DNA of 64,000 bases, taken from positions 401,168 through 465,167 of the forward strand of contig CAJNDS010002109.1 of the NCBI GenBank assembly GCA_905221605.1, given 5' to 3'. Below the pieces are notes generated by a model. It saw only the letters and a list, made by a program, of their open reading frames with translations. It searched no databases and was not told the DNA's origin. Shown in pieces: positions 26,343-36,707 of the stretch (positions are counted from its first letter, which is position 1; every line of letters starts with the position of its first letter). The position numbers and the translations under genes are program-made. The stretch is from Symbiodinium natans (lineage: Eukaryota; Sar; Dinophyceae; Suessiales; Symbiodiniaceae).

Positions 26343-27240
26343 CTGGGGTTGGGGTTGGGGTTTAGGGTTTAGGGTTTAGGGTTTAGGGTTTAGGGTTTGG
26401 GGTTTGGGGTTTAGGGTTTAGGCTTTAGGGCTTAGGGGGAGGGTGGGGCTCCCGAAGCAACAGACCCAAAACACCCTGAACTCCAAAGCCGCAACTCTAC
26501 GCCCCTAAAAATTCTAAACCCAACGTCCGCAAATCCCTACACCCCAAACCCCAAACCCCAAACCCTTGACCCAAAACCCACCTCCCCAAACCCCAAGCCC
26601 TTTTCCCCAAACACTAAAACCTAAAGTCCAAGCTGTCACAGGGGCGCCCTTGTCGAAGCAACTCGCTGTCCCGGGCTCTGCGTTTGCTTTGTCCTGCCTT
26701 CAAGGAGTTGGAGGTTCATGGTACTTATTAATTAACCGGGCTTAGGGTTTAGGGTTTCGGGTTTCGGGTTTAGGGTTTTGGGATTAAGTGCCCTGAAATG
26801 GTTAAAGTTTGGTTATAAGTACAGTCACTATCGGGTTTAGTAAGCACCCTGAGCCTTGGAGTTGGGGGCTTCTAAGAGTACAGGGTGCAGGTTTAGGATG
26901 CCGTGTGTTCAGGCTCCCTACGGTTTAGGGTTTAGGGTTTAGGGTTTAGGGTTGTGGGTTTCGGGTTCAGGGTTCAGGGTTTAGGAGGGCGTAGGGGTTT
27001 CGGCTCAGGGCTTAGGAATTTGGGCCGCTGTCCAGGTCAAGAACGGCTTTCGGGTTCATGTGAATGCCCCTGAGCGTAGCGCTCTCCCGCTGTATTTCTG
27101 GTCATTGGCTTTATGACGTTTAAACCCTAAACCCTAGACCCTAGACCCTAGACCCTAAACCCTAAACCCTAAACCCTAAACCCTAAACCCTAAACCCTAA
27201 ACCCTAAACCCTAAACCCTAAACCCTATAAACCCTAACCC
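26343..27240. repeat. telomere-like arrays, 26.3-27.2 kb
   Basis: TTTAGGG/TTTGGGG at 26343-26430, TTTAGGG at 26925-27000, and CCCTAGA/CCCTAAA at 27120-27240. 26430-26640 is degenerate C-rich. Confidence 0.8.
26713..26860. mobile_element. foldback family C, copy with internal array
   Basis: GGTTCATGGTACTTATTAA at left. Right side GGTTATAAGTACAG and TAGTAAGCACC. A TTTAGGG/TTTCGGG array occupies the middle. Confidence 0.5.
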
Positions 27241-27254
27241 CGCCCCCTCACTTG

Positions 27255-27675
27255 GAGGCTCAACGACCTCACCCCCCCACAAACGGGACCATGTACCGTA
27301 ATGAAGCTGTCGACTTACATATGGCACAGTTTAGGGTACAGGGTTTAGGGTTTAGGGTTTTAGGGTTTAGGGTACCCTTTTCTACCACAACCCGAGCCGC
27401 AACACGCCAGAAGACATGGACTAGGACCCGGAGTAGATAAGGCCCTTATTTCCCTTGTTTTAGGGTTGGGGTTCCCTTCTACTCCCCTTATGACCAAAAA
27501 GGGTACCCTGTTTTTTATACCCTGAACCCTGAACCCTAAACCCTAAACCCTTTTTTATTCCTAGGCTACTCCTGGGTCTAGTGGTCACACAACGTCCGCA
27601 AGGGACACGAAAACCCGCACCGAGGCGCAGACTGGATGGAGGCGTCCGGTACAGAGGTTGGAAGGCCAGGCGGTT
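27255..27675 (+). other. possible exons interrupted by a family B element
   Basis: MYRNEAVDLHMAQ (27291-27329) and FYHNPSRNTPEDM (27377-27416) are short frames. Removing the B element joins the latter in frame to VVTQRPQGTRKPAPRRR near 27580. Family unknown. Confidence 0.3.
27411..27578. mobile_element. foldback family B, copy 5 with short array inside
   Basis: GGACTAGGACCCGGAGTAG ... CTACTCCTGGGTCTAGT. CCCTGAA/CCCTAAA units lie in the right half. Confidence 0.65.
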
Positions 27676-27815
27676 TAGGGTTAATAGGGTTAATAGGGTT
27701 AATAGGGTTAATAGGGTTAATAGGGTTAATAGGGTTAATAGGGTTAATAGGGTTAATAGGGTTAATAGGGTTTAGGGTTAATAGGGTTAGGGTTTAGGGT
27801 TTAGGGTTTAGGGTC
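27672..27815. repeat. TTAATAGGG 9-mer array
   Basis: About eleven tandem units of TTAATAGGG, passing into TTTAGGG at the 3' end. A local variant not seen elsewhere in the window. Confidence 0.9.
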
Positions 27816-27884
27816 CAACTATTGACTTGAAACCAGTCAGCAGAACACCTAAGCCCTAAACACTGAACCCTCCCCAAGCTTGGG

Positions 27885-28042
27885 ACCCGGAGTTGGCCCT
27901 TGCTCCTTTTTTTTTGTCAGGGGTTTAGGGTTTAGGGTTTAGGGTTTAGGGTTTAGGGTTCAGGGTTGTGGGTTTGGGTTGACTTCTAAACCCCTTGAAG
28001 CCAAAAAAGGGCACCCTTTCCATTCCCAGGCTACTCTTGCGT
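27885..28042. mobile_element. foldback family B, copy 6 with TTTAGGG array inside
   Basis: GGGACCCGGAGTTGGCCCTTG ... (TTTAGGG)n 27922-27962 ... CCCCTTGAAGCCAAAAAAGGGCACCC ... CAGGCTACTCTTGCGTCT. Confidence 0.65.
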
Positions 28043-28555
28043 CTGGAAACCCGAGATCCTGCACCCTAAACCCTAAACACCCCAAAACCCTCAACATCCT
28101 GCACCCTGAACCCTGAACCTGCACTCTGCTACCCCTGCCTTACAAACTGTTTCGGTGTGTACTGTCTAGGTAGGCCACTGGGTGTATTGATGTCTGCTTG
28201 GGCTTCAGAGGCTCCTGTTTTAGGGTTTAGGGCGTTTAGGGTTTTAGGGTTTGACGGTGTAGGGTTGGGTTTTCGGGGGTGTTCAGCGCCCAACTTAGCT
28301 ATAGTTAAGTTATGTCCAGATCATGATTCAGTAGCTCGTTGGGAGAAAAAAATGAGCCCTAAACCCTCCCAAAGCCGATGAGAGCACCCTAAACTCTAAA
28401 CCCTAAACCCTAAACTCTAAGTCCTTAACCCTTAACCCTTTACCCTTAACCAAAATCGCTGGAAGTCCCCCGGTCCACCAAGTAGTGTAGAAGGAGGCAC
28501 CGAGGTGTTCGAGCCGCTGCCATCTTCCCGGCCTAAAGGTTGTTTAGGGTCGCTG
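28043..28555. other. no firm gene
   Basis: Degenerate telomere-like units and a short open frame (28157-28381) without recognisable homology. Confidence 0.4.
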
Positions 28556-28559
28556 GCGG

Positions 28560-28870
28560 TTGGGGTTTAGGGTTTAGGGTTTAGGGTTTAGGGTTTAGGG
28601 TTTAGGGTTTAGGGTTTAGGGTTTAGGGTTTAGGGTTTAGGGTTTAGGGTTTGGGTTCAGGGTTTAGCGCCCGCGAACCTTCAATAAGCAACAAGAACAG
28701 TAAGCCTGACCCAAAGAGCCGTAGAGCCCTTTGGGGTTCGATATGTCGCACGCGTGTAGAAGCGGGAGCCCCGAGTACAAAGCCCTAAACCCTAAACCCT
28801 AAACCCTAAACCCTAAACCCTAAACCCTAAACCCTAAACCCTAAACCCTAAACCCTAAACCCTAAACCCA
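28560..28870. repeat. opposed telomere-like arrays before the second ankyrin gene
   Basis: TTTAGGG at 28560-28665 (about 14 units) and CCCTAAA at 28782-28870 (about 12 units), immediately upstream of the gene. Confidence 0.9.
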
Positions 28871-29004
28871 TCGTTCTGATCATGGTGCCTTGTACCTTGT
28901 ATTTGGGGGTGCCCAACAGGGGACTACATCTTGAAGATAAACCACCATATGGCCTTGAGAGCCATGGGAAACATGGTGAGGCACTCGCCAGCTTTGCAGC
29001 CAAG

Positions 29005-30096
29005 ATGATCCGGGTTTGGAAGGTCTCAGGGGATGAGCTGGCCGCCATACCCGCAGAGGAGCTGAGTGACGACTTCGAAGTTCGGTCTTTGAAGAGCTTG
29101 CTTCGAACGAAGTGCGGGATACCCGTGTCCCTTCAGCAGCTCTTGCATGACGGCCGGCGGCTGGGTGAGCATGACAAGTTGGGTGCACCGGTAGAGTTAC
29201 AGCTGATGTTGTCACTCCGTTGGCCACCGGATGCTGCTGCAAAGGAACTTCAAGAAGCAGCTTCGGAGGGAGCGGTTGAAGTAGTCCGCTTACTCTTGGA
29301 AGCCGGCGGGGGCAAAAACTCTGTGGGTAGCCAGGGCGACACAGGCCTCATTTCTGCGTCTGAGAAGGGCCACATTGAGGTGGTGCGCTTGCTGTGTGAA
29401 GCCGGAGCGGCCAAGGACTTCAGGGGTGGAAACCACGACACGGCCCTCATTCGTGCCATTCGTGCTTCGGCATCGGGTCACGTTGAGGTGGTGCGCCTGC
29501 TGTTGGAAGCTGGTGCTGCCAAGGACTTGGCAAACAGGGCAGGCGACACAGCCCTGACGTGTGCTTCTGCAAAAGGCCACGTTGAGGTGGTGCGCTTGCT
29601 GTTGGAAGCTGGTGCTGCCAAGGACTTGGCAAACGCGTTAGACGACACAGCCTTGATTTGTGCAGCTGCCAAAGGCCACGTTGTGGTGGTGCGCTTGCTG
29701 TTGGAAGCTGGTGCTGCCAAGGACTGCACAAACATGGCAGGCGTCACAGCCCTGACTTGTGCATCTGCCAAAGGCCACGTTGAGGTGGTGCGGTTGCTGG
29801 TGGAAGCTGGTGCTGCCAAGGACTTGGCAAACATGGTAGGCGACACAGCCCTGATTTGTGGCACCAGCCAAAGGCCACGTTGAGGTGGCGCGCTTGGTGT
29901 TGGAAGCTGGTGCTGCCAAGGACTTGGCAGACATGGCAGGCGACACAGCCCTCCCTGATTTGTGCATCTGCCAATGGCCGGGGCGGCAAAGGACTTGATG
30001 AACAGGCGTGGCAACACGGCAGTCGTCTGTGCATCTGAGAATGGCCACGCTGAGGTGGTGAACTTATTGCGAAGCCACAGAGTTGGAACAGCGTGA
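29005..30096 (+). CDS. ubiquitin-like plus ankyrin-repeat protein, intronless, with broken 3' end
   Basis: I choose ATG 29005 (MIRVWKVSGDELAAIPAEEL) because it matches the start of the paralogue at 16083; an earlier in-frame ATG is at 28882. Residues 1-75 form the ubiquitin-like part (LLHDGRRLGEHDKLG, VELQLMLS). Seven 33-residue ankyrin repeats follow, with nearly identical DNA (GHVEVVRLLLEAGAAKDLAN). The open frame ends at 29883 after one extra base near 29857. Ankyrin sequence then continues in another frame, with a 4-base insertion near 29951, to a stop at 30094-30096. It has no introns where the paralogue has three in the same domain. The full tail may be lost, giving a shortened protein. 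Confidence 0.75.
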
Positions 30097-30510
30097 TTGT
30101 TCCATTGACTCCGTTATAGTATAAATTATATTGGGGTCCTTTCCCCAATAATTGTTACAATCTTATTATTGGTCATTGAGTAGATTTGCGCATTTGCCAT
30201 GTCGCTGGTCGCTGACAAAAGCTGAGTGGACCTGTCAAGGCTCCAGGGTTCCGACTTTTTTTGATCATTGTCCGCAGGTATGCCGGTACTGCTGCACGAC
30301 GGTACAAGGCCAATACACGGCCAATAAGTCCCATACCTACACGGCCTAGCCCAGAAGTTCTTGCAGGTCATTGAATCTGCCAAGAACAACCTTACTAAAT
30401 GTTGTTCATTGGTACTGCTAGCCCTTCCCCCCCAATTAAGTAGCAAAACCCCTAAACTCCCCCAAGAAATTCAAGAGCCTCCGGCTCATGCCGCCGACCC
30501 CAACGCAGGA
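30097..30510. other. gene-free stretch with one hairpin
   Basis: Hairpin TTATATTGGGG/CCCCAATAATT at 30127-30152. Otherwise unremarkable; short frames on both strands are not convincing. Confidence 0.4.
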
Positions 30511-30810
30511 GACATAGGGTTTAGGGTTTAGGGTTTGGGGTTTGGGGTTTGGGGTTTAGGGTTTAGGGTTTAGGGTTGGTTTTTGCAGTTTCTTAAGATT
30601 CAAGATCAATGCAGACATGTGCATGTCTTGCCCCACACCGAGGAGCTTCTGCAGCCAATTTGTAAGGAGGGGAGAAGAAAAGTGAGGTTTCCCTAAACCC
30701 TCAACCCTAAGCCCTAAGGCCTAAGCCCTAAATCCCAAATTCCAAATCCCAAGCCCATCCAACAGGCCGCCAGACCTATGACTCCACTCTCTGTCTGCAC
30801 GGAAGCCTGA

Positions 30811-30953
30811 TAGTATGGGGGTCGGAATAGTTACTACTTGTATTCCCAGGGTTTAGGGTTTAGGGTTTAGGGTTCCCTTATGGTTCCTCTATAATTATAC
30901 CATAGTACCCCCCGAAAACCCTGTTCTAATCATGAAGGCCCCTACATTACGCA
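30811..30953. mobile_element. foldback family G, copy 4 with TTTAGGG units inside
   Basis: TATGGGGGTCGGAATAGTTACTA ... (TTTAGGG)3 ... GGTTCCCTTATGGTTCC ... ATACCATAGTACCCCCC ... TCATGAAGGCCCCTA. Confidence 0.65.
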
Positions 30954-30998
30954 GCGCCGTGAAAACCATTGAGCGGGTAGGGTTGCGGGACCCCAGGT

Positions 30999-31037
<39 letters not shown>

Positions 31038-31052
31038 TCCCAGGGCAGTCCT

Positions 31053-31160
31053 ACAAGAAATTACAAGAACACCGAAACACGTTTTAGGGTGGAAGGAGGA
31101 AAAAGGGAGGCTTTCGTGGCAAGAACACCCAACACGCCGTAAGGGTCGGCGGACCCTAAA
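31053..31160. repeat. junction repeat R1, copy 2
   Basis: GTTTTAGGG, purine-rich stretch, CCAACACGCCG and AGGGTCGGCGGAC in the same order as at 6676-6808, also after a homopolymer G-run. Confidence 0.5.
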
Positions 31161-32300
31161 ACGCAAACCCCAAACCCTAAACCCTAAGGCCGAAGCGCTA
31201 AGCCTCAACACCACCGCCACGTTGGTGTCGGGTCGGCTGGCGCAGGACTGAGTACCTTCAGCTCCTCAAGGTCCTGAGCTGAGAGTTTAGGGTTTACGGT
31301 TTAGGGTTTAGGGTTGAGAGTTTAGGGTTTACGGTTGAGGGTTGAGGGGTTGAGGGTTGAGGGTTTACAGTTTGGGGGGGGGGGGGGGGGGGGGGGGGGG
31401 TTGGGTCTCTCTTTTTTGCCTGACATTGGTCAAAGGCGGGGGACAGGGTGCATAGTAGGAAGAACCACTAATACCCTAAGCACCTAACCCTTAAAGGAAA
31501 GGACGAAGGGTGCCTCGAAGTCACGAAGGCTTCCCAAAAAGTCCACACCGACTGAGCAGAATAGAAGTGTAAACCCTAGACCCTGAAACCAAACCCTAAA
31601 CCCTACAGAAACAGCCTCAACCGCCTAAGCCCGAAACCCTAAACCCTGACTTAGCAACCCCTTGCAAAGTTCCGGCGCCACGGCTAACACCCGCCTCCCG
31701 AAGCTCGGAAAGGGTTCAGGGGCTTAGGGTTCAGCATTTGAGGCTTAAGGTGAACCCTAAACCCTAAACCCTTAAATCGGGTGTAGGGTCTAGGGCTTAG
31801 CAGAGAGGCCTGCACCAACTCCACCGTGAAAGACCGTGCCTCTGTGGCAGAAAAGCTGCTGAGGCTCGAGCGAGGGGGCGTTTAGGGTTTAGGGTTTAGG
31901 GTTTTGGGCGGCGGAGTGTGTTGAGGGGCTAAGGGTTTAGGGTTCAGGGTTTAAGGGTTCATGCGTTTAGGGGCCCTTAACCCCTATTCCCTAAACCCTA
32001 CACCCTAAACCCTAAGGCCCGGAACTCTGCACCCAGAGCCTTCCAAAAACCCTGAAGAGACCCTCTAAACCCTCGAAGCCCTAACCCTAAACCCTAAACC
32101 CTAAACCCTAAACCCTAAACCCTGAACCCTGAACCCTGAACCCTGAACCCTAAATAGTGTCAGTTGCCCGCCTGGCCGCCTCAAGCCAACGTCTGCTGCA
32201 GAGGCAGATGGTCGCAGATGGACGCGCGCTCAGCTATTTTGGGCTCAGCACCATTTAGGGTTTAGGGTTTAGGGTTTGGGGTTTGGGGTTTAGGGTTAGG

Positions 32301-32880
32301 GCTTCGAGGGTTTAGAAGCTTTAGAGGGTTTAGAGGGTTTCTTAGGGCATAGGGCTTGGGGCTTAGCTCAGCCAGATTCTTGAGTCCCCAAGGCCTCAAA
32401 TTCCGAACGCCCTGTAAAATAGGCCCCAAACCCTAAACCCTGAACCCAAAACCCTAAAACCTAAACCCTAAACCCTAACCAGAACCCTAAGGCTCTAGCA
32501 TCCAAAAGCCCTGCAAGCCTAGAACCCTAAACCCCAAGCTCCCTCCTGCCTATCAAGCCCAACGGGTCCATGTATCCAGGAGGTACCTAAGCCCAAAAGG
32601 GAGGCACCAAGTATTCACCATAAGAAAACTCCTGAACCTTAAGCCCTAGATCCTAAACGCTAAGCTCCCGGACACTAAACCCTAAACCCTAAATCCGAAA
32701 CCCTAAACCCTAAACTCCCGGGAACCCTTTGGGAAAGAAGGCTTCACGCCCGACAGCGCCATGCTCTCAAAGCTGGAACCTCTACTCGGCAGGCCTTCAC
32801 GTCTTGATTTAGAGCTTCGGTTTAGGGTTGAGGTTTAGGGTTTAGCGTTTAGGGTTTAGCGTTTAGGGTTTAGGGTTTAG
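32301..32880. repeat. degenerate CCCTAAA and TTTAGGG units
   Basis: No array exceeds a few units. No gene seen. Confidence 0.5.
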
Positions 32881-32939
32881 TGTCGGGGGAGGGGGGGGGT
32901 AAAGGGAATATGTGCTTTCGGGGGTTTATGGGGTTTCAC

Positions 32940-33170
32940 AGGGTTTGTAGGGCATGGAGCCATTTGCAGTCTATGGCTGTAGATGATTCTTGGCCAGATG
33001 ATACGGCATCAATTCGCGGACTACTTCAGCAGATTAGGGCTATTGTGGTTCCAATGGAGGGCGAATGGTTAATGTTGAGTTGGACTAGACAGCTTGGGTT
33101 GTCTGCTTGCTTTGGCGGTACTTGCGGTTGCAGGCTCACTTACGGTTGCGGGCTTCCCGTAACCCTAAAC
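32940..33170 (+). other. possible exon, unassigned
   Basis: Non-repetitive frame SMAVDDSWPDDTASIRGLLQ, then QIRAIVVPMEGEWLMLSWTR, ending 5' of a family C element. Good coding character, no homology recognised. Confidence 0.35.
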
Positions 33171-33174
33171 CCTT

Positions 33175-33325
33175 CTTGAAGGTTCATGGTACTTACTAAC
33201 CAATTATAACTGTACTTATAACCCTACTTATAATACCCCTAAAGGGCCTTATAGGGGTTATCCCAATTATAAGTAGGGTTATAAGCCCAGTTATAATTGG
33301 TTAGTAAGTACCATGAACCTTCAAG
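33175..33325. mobile_element. foldback family C, near-perfect hairpin
   Basis: The outer 38 bases (starting CTTGAAGGTTCATGGTAC) are an exact inverted repeat of the last 38. The inner arms continue almost perfectly (ACTTATAACCCTACTTATAAT). The whole 151-bp element can fold on itself. Confidence 0.85.
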
Positions 33326-33556
33326 TTGTCGCCTTGCAGGCGATGCCGAGACATTTGCCGAGGCCCCGGCATGCAATTACTGTAATTAGGGGTCAGGGTT
33401 CAGGGTTCTGGGTTTAGGGTTTCGCCCCCAGCACAAGCCACCAAGAATCTGATGCAGAGGTCCTTGGAAGTGCAGTAGGGTCCCACTTTGCGCATGACTC
33501 TGCCACCCAGATCCGAGGTGCAGGTTGCTGAGCTCACGTCTTGTCAACAGGTAGAG

Positions 33557-33668
33557 CACTTGGAGGTTCATGGTACTTACCTAATTATTATAAGTGCAAT
33601 TACTTATCACCCAATTATAACCATATTAGGGCACTTGAAGGGCTTATAAGTGGGTTGCAAGTGCAGCA
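33557..33668. mobile_element. foldback family C, diverged copy
   Basis: GGAGGTTCATGGTACTTACC ... CACCCAATTATAACCA ... GGCTTATAAGTGGGTTGCAAGTGCAG. Same order as 33175 but a weak right end. Confidence 0.55.
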
Positions 33669-34097
33669 GCCATCTTTTTGGACCCCCCAACTCCTACAGG
33701 CTTCCCTTACTCTACTCCTAATATGGCCTTATATTCGCTTGGAGGATCTTTAGAAAGGGTTCCCCAAACCCAAGGGTACAACCTTAGGCCTTCTCCCTAA
33801 ACCCTCAGCCGACATTTTCACTGCTTTGGGGGGGGAGGGGGGTAAGGATCCCTCATAGGGTCCATGAAAATGGGGCCCCTCTTCATTCCCGGGTTTCGCA
33901 ATCTGGTGACCCAGTCGAAGCAGCGCCGATCGCCCCCTTCGCCTCCTCGCCCTCCCCCTTCCCTCTATCTCTGTCTCTATCTATTCCTCCCGTTTTTCTG
34001 TCTACATGCTTATAGTTGTTCCATGCACGGACCTTCAACTGTCGCCCTAGGGGTAGTTATCTGGTCCCTGAATTTTGTCGCTTACCTCCATTTATGG
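33669..34097. other. no firm gene
   Basis: Low-complexity pyrimidine stretch (33930-33990). The frames here are not convincing. Confidence 0.35.
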
Positions 34098-34190
34098 GTT
34101 CTGAAGTAGGGGCCCTTGGGTTCAAAAGGGCTTATAAGGGGGACATACTAAGAGGCCCCCATTTAAGGGCCCATATGAAAGGACCAAGAG
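34098..34190. mobile_element. foldback family J, copy 2
   Basis: GTTCTGAAGTAGGGGCCC ... GGGCCCATATGAAAGGACC around GGTTCAAAAGGGC. Confidence 0.55.
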
Positions 34191-36205
34191 CCTGACGACA
34201 GGCAAGAAGACTTCGGCGCAGCCCAAGGCTGCCGCGAAGCCCAAAAAGGCCGGGAGGAGGGGGGGGGAGCTGAGGGATATTCGGGACTTCACGACCTTCA
34301 AGGGTTTAGCATTTAGGGTTTAGGGTTCGGCTCTGGGCTGGTGCGAGATGTGCCGCCCCCAACTTGCGCAAGATACAGTCGCAGGTCCTAAAGGACCTGT
34401 GAAACCCCAAAGCCCCTAAGCCTTGAACCCTAAACCTTGCACCCCAAACCCTAAACCCTGAACCCTAAACCCTAAACCCTAAACTGAAGACCTAGGCTGC
34501 CCCCCTACAGTTGGGGGGCGATGGCGCAAGCCGACCCAGCTCGTTCGCGCCTCCCACAATTCGGAGGTCGGTAGCACCCACGATGGGCCCGGTACAGGAG
34601 CGCCTTCCAGTACTGATCGTCAACCCAAGTCCTGTTAAAGAGAGGTCCCCAAGACCCCCAGGCCAGGAGGACCCGGGCCCCTCGCCGCAGCGTGTCCAGG
34701 GATCAGGGGGCCTCAGACCGGCTCAGGCGGAGGCGGTTTTGTCTGGGAATTTCTGGGACCCGCCCTGGGACAATTCTGGGACCTGCCTGAGACCCCTGAA
34801 AACCCCCTAAACCGACCCTAGAGACCTGCCTTCCCTGGAGACAGGGTGGCTCTGAAACCCACGAACCCTCTTACAACCCGCTGACATGAAACGTCCCAAA
34901 ACGGAAGAAGTTCTTAGCAGTGGACTGTTGCCTTGAGTTTAGGCCTAAACCCTAAAAGGAATAGGTGTGGGTGGCTTTGCCGCCGTTCCAAAGCATCTAC
35001 GCCCTGTCACAGCAAACCCTAAACCCTAAACCCCAAACCCCAAACCCCAAACCCTAAACCCCAAACCCTAAACCCTAAATCTAAGAAACACCTCGGCTGC
35101 AGGCAACTACTGCTGCCCTGGTGGAGCTGCTGGGCACGCCCAAAAAACGGAGCCCAGAGGCGCGTAGGGTTTAGGGCTTAGGGCTTAGGGCTTAGGGCTT
35201 GGGGCTTGGGGCTTGGGGCTTGGGGTTTAGGATTTTATAAGGCTTAGGGTTTAGGGTTTAAGGTTTCGCGCTCAGGGTTTAGGATTTCAGGTTTAGGGTT
35301 TAGGATTTAAGGTTTAGGGTATTGAGGCACGCTGTGGGCAAGACGTCGTTTTCGCACTGGGGGGCGGGGGGTCATCTAGGTTTCGGGTTGTTGGGCCTTA
35401 AACTGGAGGGATGGTTCTTTAATGAAAAGAGAGGGGGGGGGGCTACAAGGCCCAGCATTTAGAGATCAATCCACTCCTCCGCATAAATGGGCCTGAACAC
35501 AATGACTCCGAAACACTAAAGCCTCAACCCTGAAACCCTTGCAAAGTCCCAGGCTCTCAAACAACGAAAAAAGTCCCAGGACGCCCTGGATCGTCTCACC
35601 AAGCCCTCATGAGCACCTCTCAAGACGCCTCAAAAGCAAGCGAGTCAGACCCAAGTGCTGCAGGGTCAATAGGGTTTAGAGGTTTTAGGGTTTAGGGTTT
35701 TAGTTTTGGGTCATAGTAGCCCTAAGCCCTAAGCCCTAAGCCCTAAACCCTAAACCCTAAACCCTCAGCCCCGCCACCCACGAAAAACCCTTCAGAACTC
35801 CATAGGCAGGTAGCAGAACCGTGAGCCTTCTGGTGCGACTCTCTGAGGACACCAATAACAGAGCCCCCCACACCCCTCCCCCCCTGCCCTGAGCTAAGTA
35901 AGCACTAAAAACTGGGTTAGGGTTTAGGGTTTAGGGTTTAGGGTTTAGGGTTTAGGGTTTAGGGTTTAGGGTTTAGGGTTTAGGGTTTAGGGTTTAGACC
36001 GCAGAAGTTTCTTCCAGATCCCTTCAGCAAGCTGCCTCCTTAACAGGCGGAGGCGGTTCCCAAGCGCTGGTCTCAAAGGCGCGCCAAGACGAAGATCTTG
36101 GGGTCTCAGGGTGTTAAGGTTTAGGGTTTAGGGTTTAGGGTTTAGGGTTTAGGGTTTAGGGTTTAGGGATGTTAGGGTTTAGGGATGTTAGGGTTTAGGG
36201 TTTGG
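34191..36205. repeat. telomere-like arrays and unassigned DNA, 34.2-36.2 kb
   Basis: CCCTAAA at 34440-34482 and 35013-35080, AGGGCTT/GGGGCTT variant units at 35165-35225, CCCTAAG/CCCTAAA at 35730-35765, TTTAGGG at 35915-35998 and 36115-36205. A Lys/Ala-rich frame near 34215-34260 (AQPKAAAKPKKAGRR) and the frame at 34511-34810 are possible exons only. Confidence 0.6.
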
Positions 36206-36219
36206 GGTCTAGGTTGGGG

Positions 36220-36620
36220 GTTTCCTGGCTTTCGAATGGCTTGGATAGAGTTCATTTTGTGGTGTGTTTATGTTATTAGGGACAGGCCCTATGTGAGCAC
36301 TTTGTGTCTTGCTGTGGTTTGCACAGACGCCGCAGATACTATGTGTTGATCTGCAGAATAACAGAAGAATTTGGGGGTTCTTATAGTACATGCTTTAAGG
36401 ACCATAAGGGAATATATTGCATCTGGTGAATTTATTCTGCATTCGCTTAGTGTTGTTGTTGATTACCTGCAGCTTCATTCGAGCTCCGTGGTTTTCAGAC
36501 TCCGCTAGTGCTGTGGCCTGGGTGGGGGGAGGCCTTGCTGAGGCTGTTGTGGTGTTTGGACTCCGATATTCAGAGTTTGTGAGACTCTATGCATTAATGT
36601 TGCACCTGCTCTAGCATTTT
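36220..36620 (+). other. AT-richer island with open frames
   Basis: Composition differs from its surroundings. Frames include LRTIREYIASGEFILHSL and, in another phase, WFSDSASAVAWVGGGLAEA, which faintly recalls RNase H-like retroelement sequence. Not enough to name it. Confidence 0.3.
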
Positions 36621-36707
36621 CCCCGAGTTGGACGGTCTGGAGATGAAATGCCCGGCAATGGAATTTAAAGGCGCGCCACACGAACTGTTCTTACGACTCC
36701 CGGAGGA

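Larger units (their letters stand above)
30515..32300. repeat. sparse telomere-like arrays and G-runs, 30.5-32.3 kb
   Basis: TTTAGGG/TTTGGGG at 30515-30575, G36 at 31001-31036, G27 at 31374-31400, TTGAGGG units at 31320-31370, CCCTAAA/CCCTGAA at 32085-32155, TTTAGGG at 32255-32300. No exon supported. Confidence 0.75.

Noticed and set aside
28941-28960. Possible relic of the dinoflagellate spliced leader upstream of the intronless ankyrin gene (CATATGGCCTTGAG)
   Set aside because: Too many mismatches to the leader's CATTTTGGCTCAAG part. A similar weak match near 32226-32245 shows that chance matches occur.
36476-36560. Retroelement RNase H
   Set aside because: Only a short SDSASAVAW-like string; no reverse transcriptase or further catalytic residues nearby.
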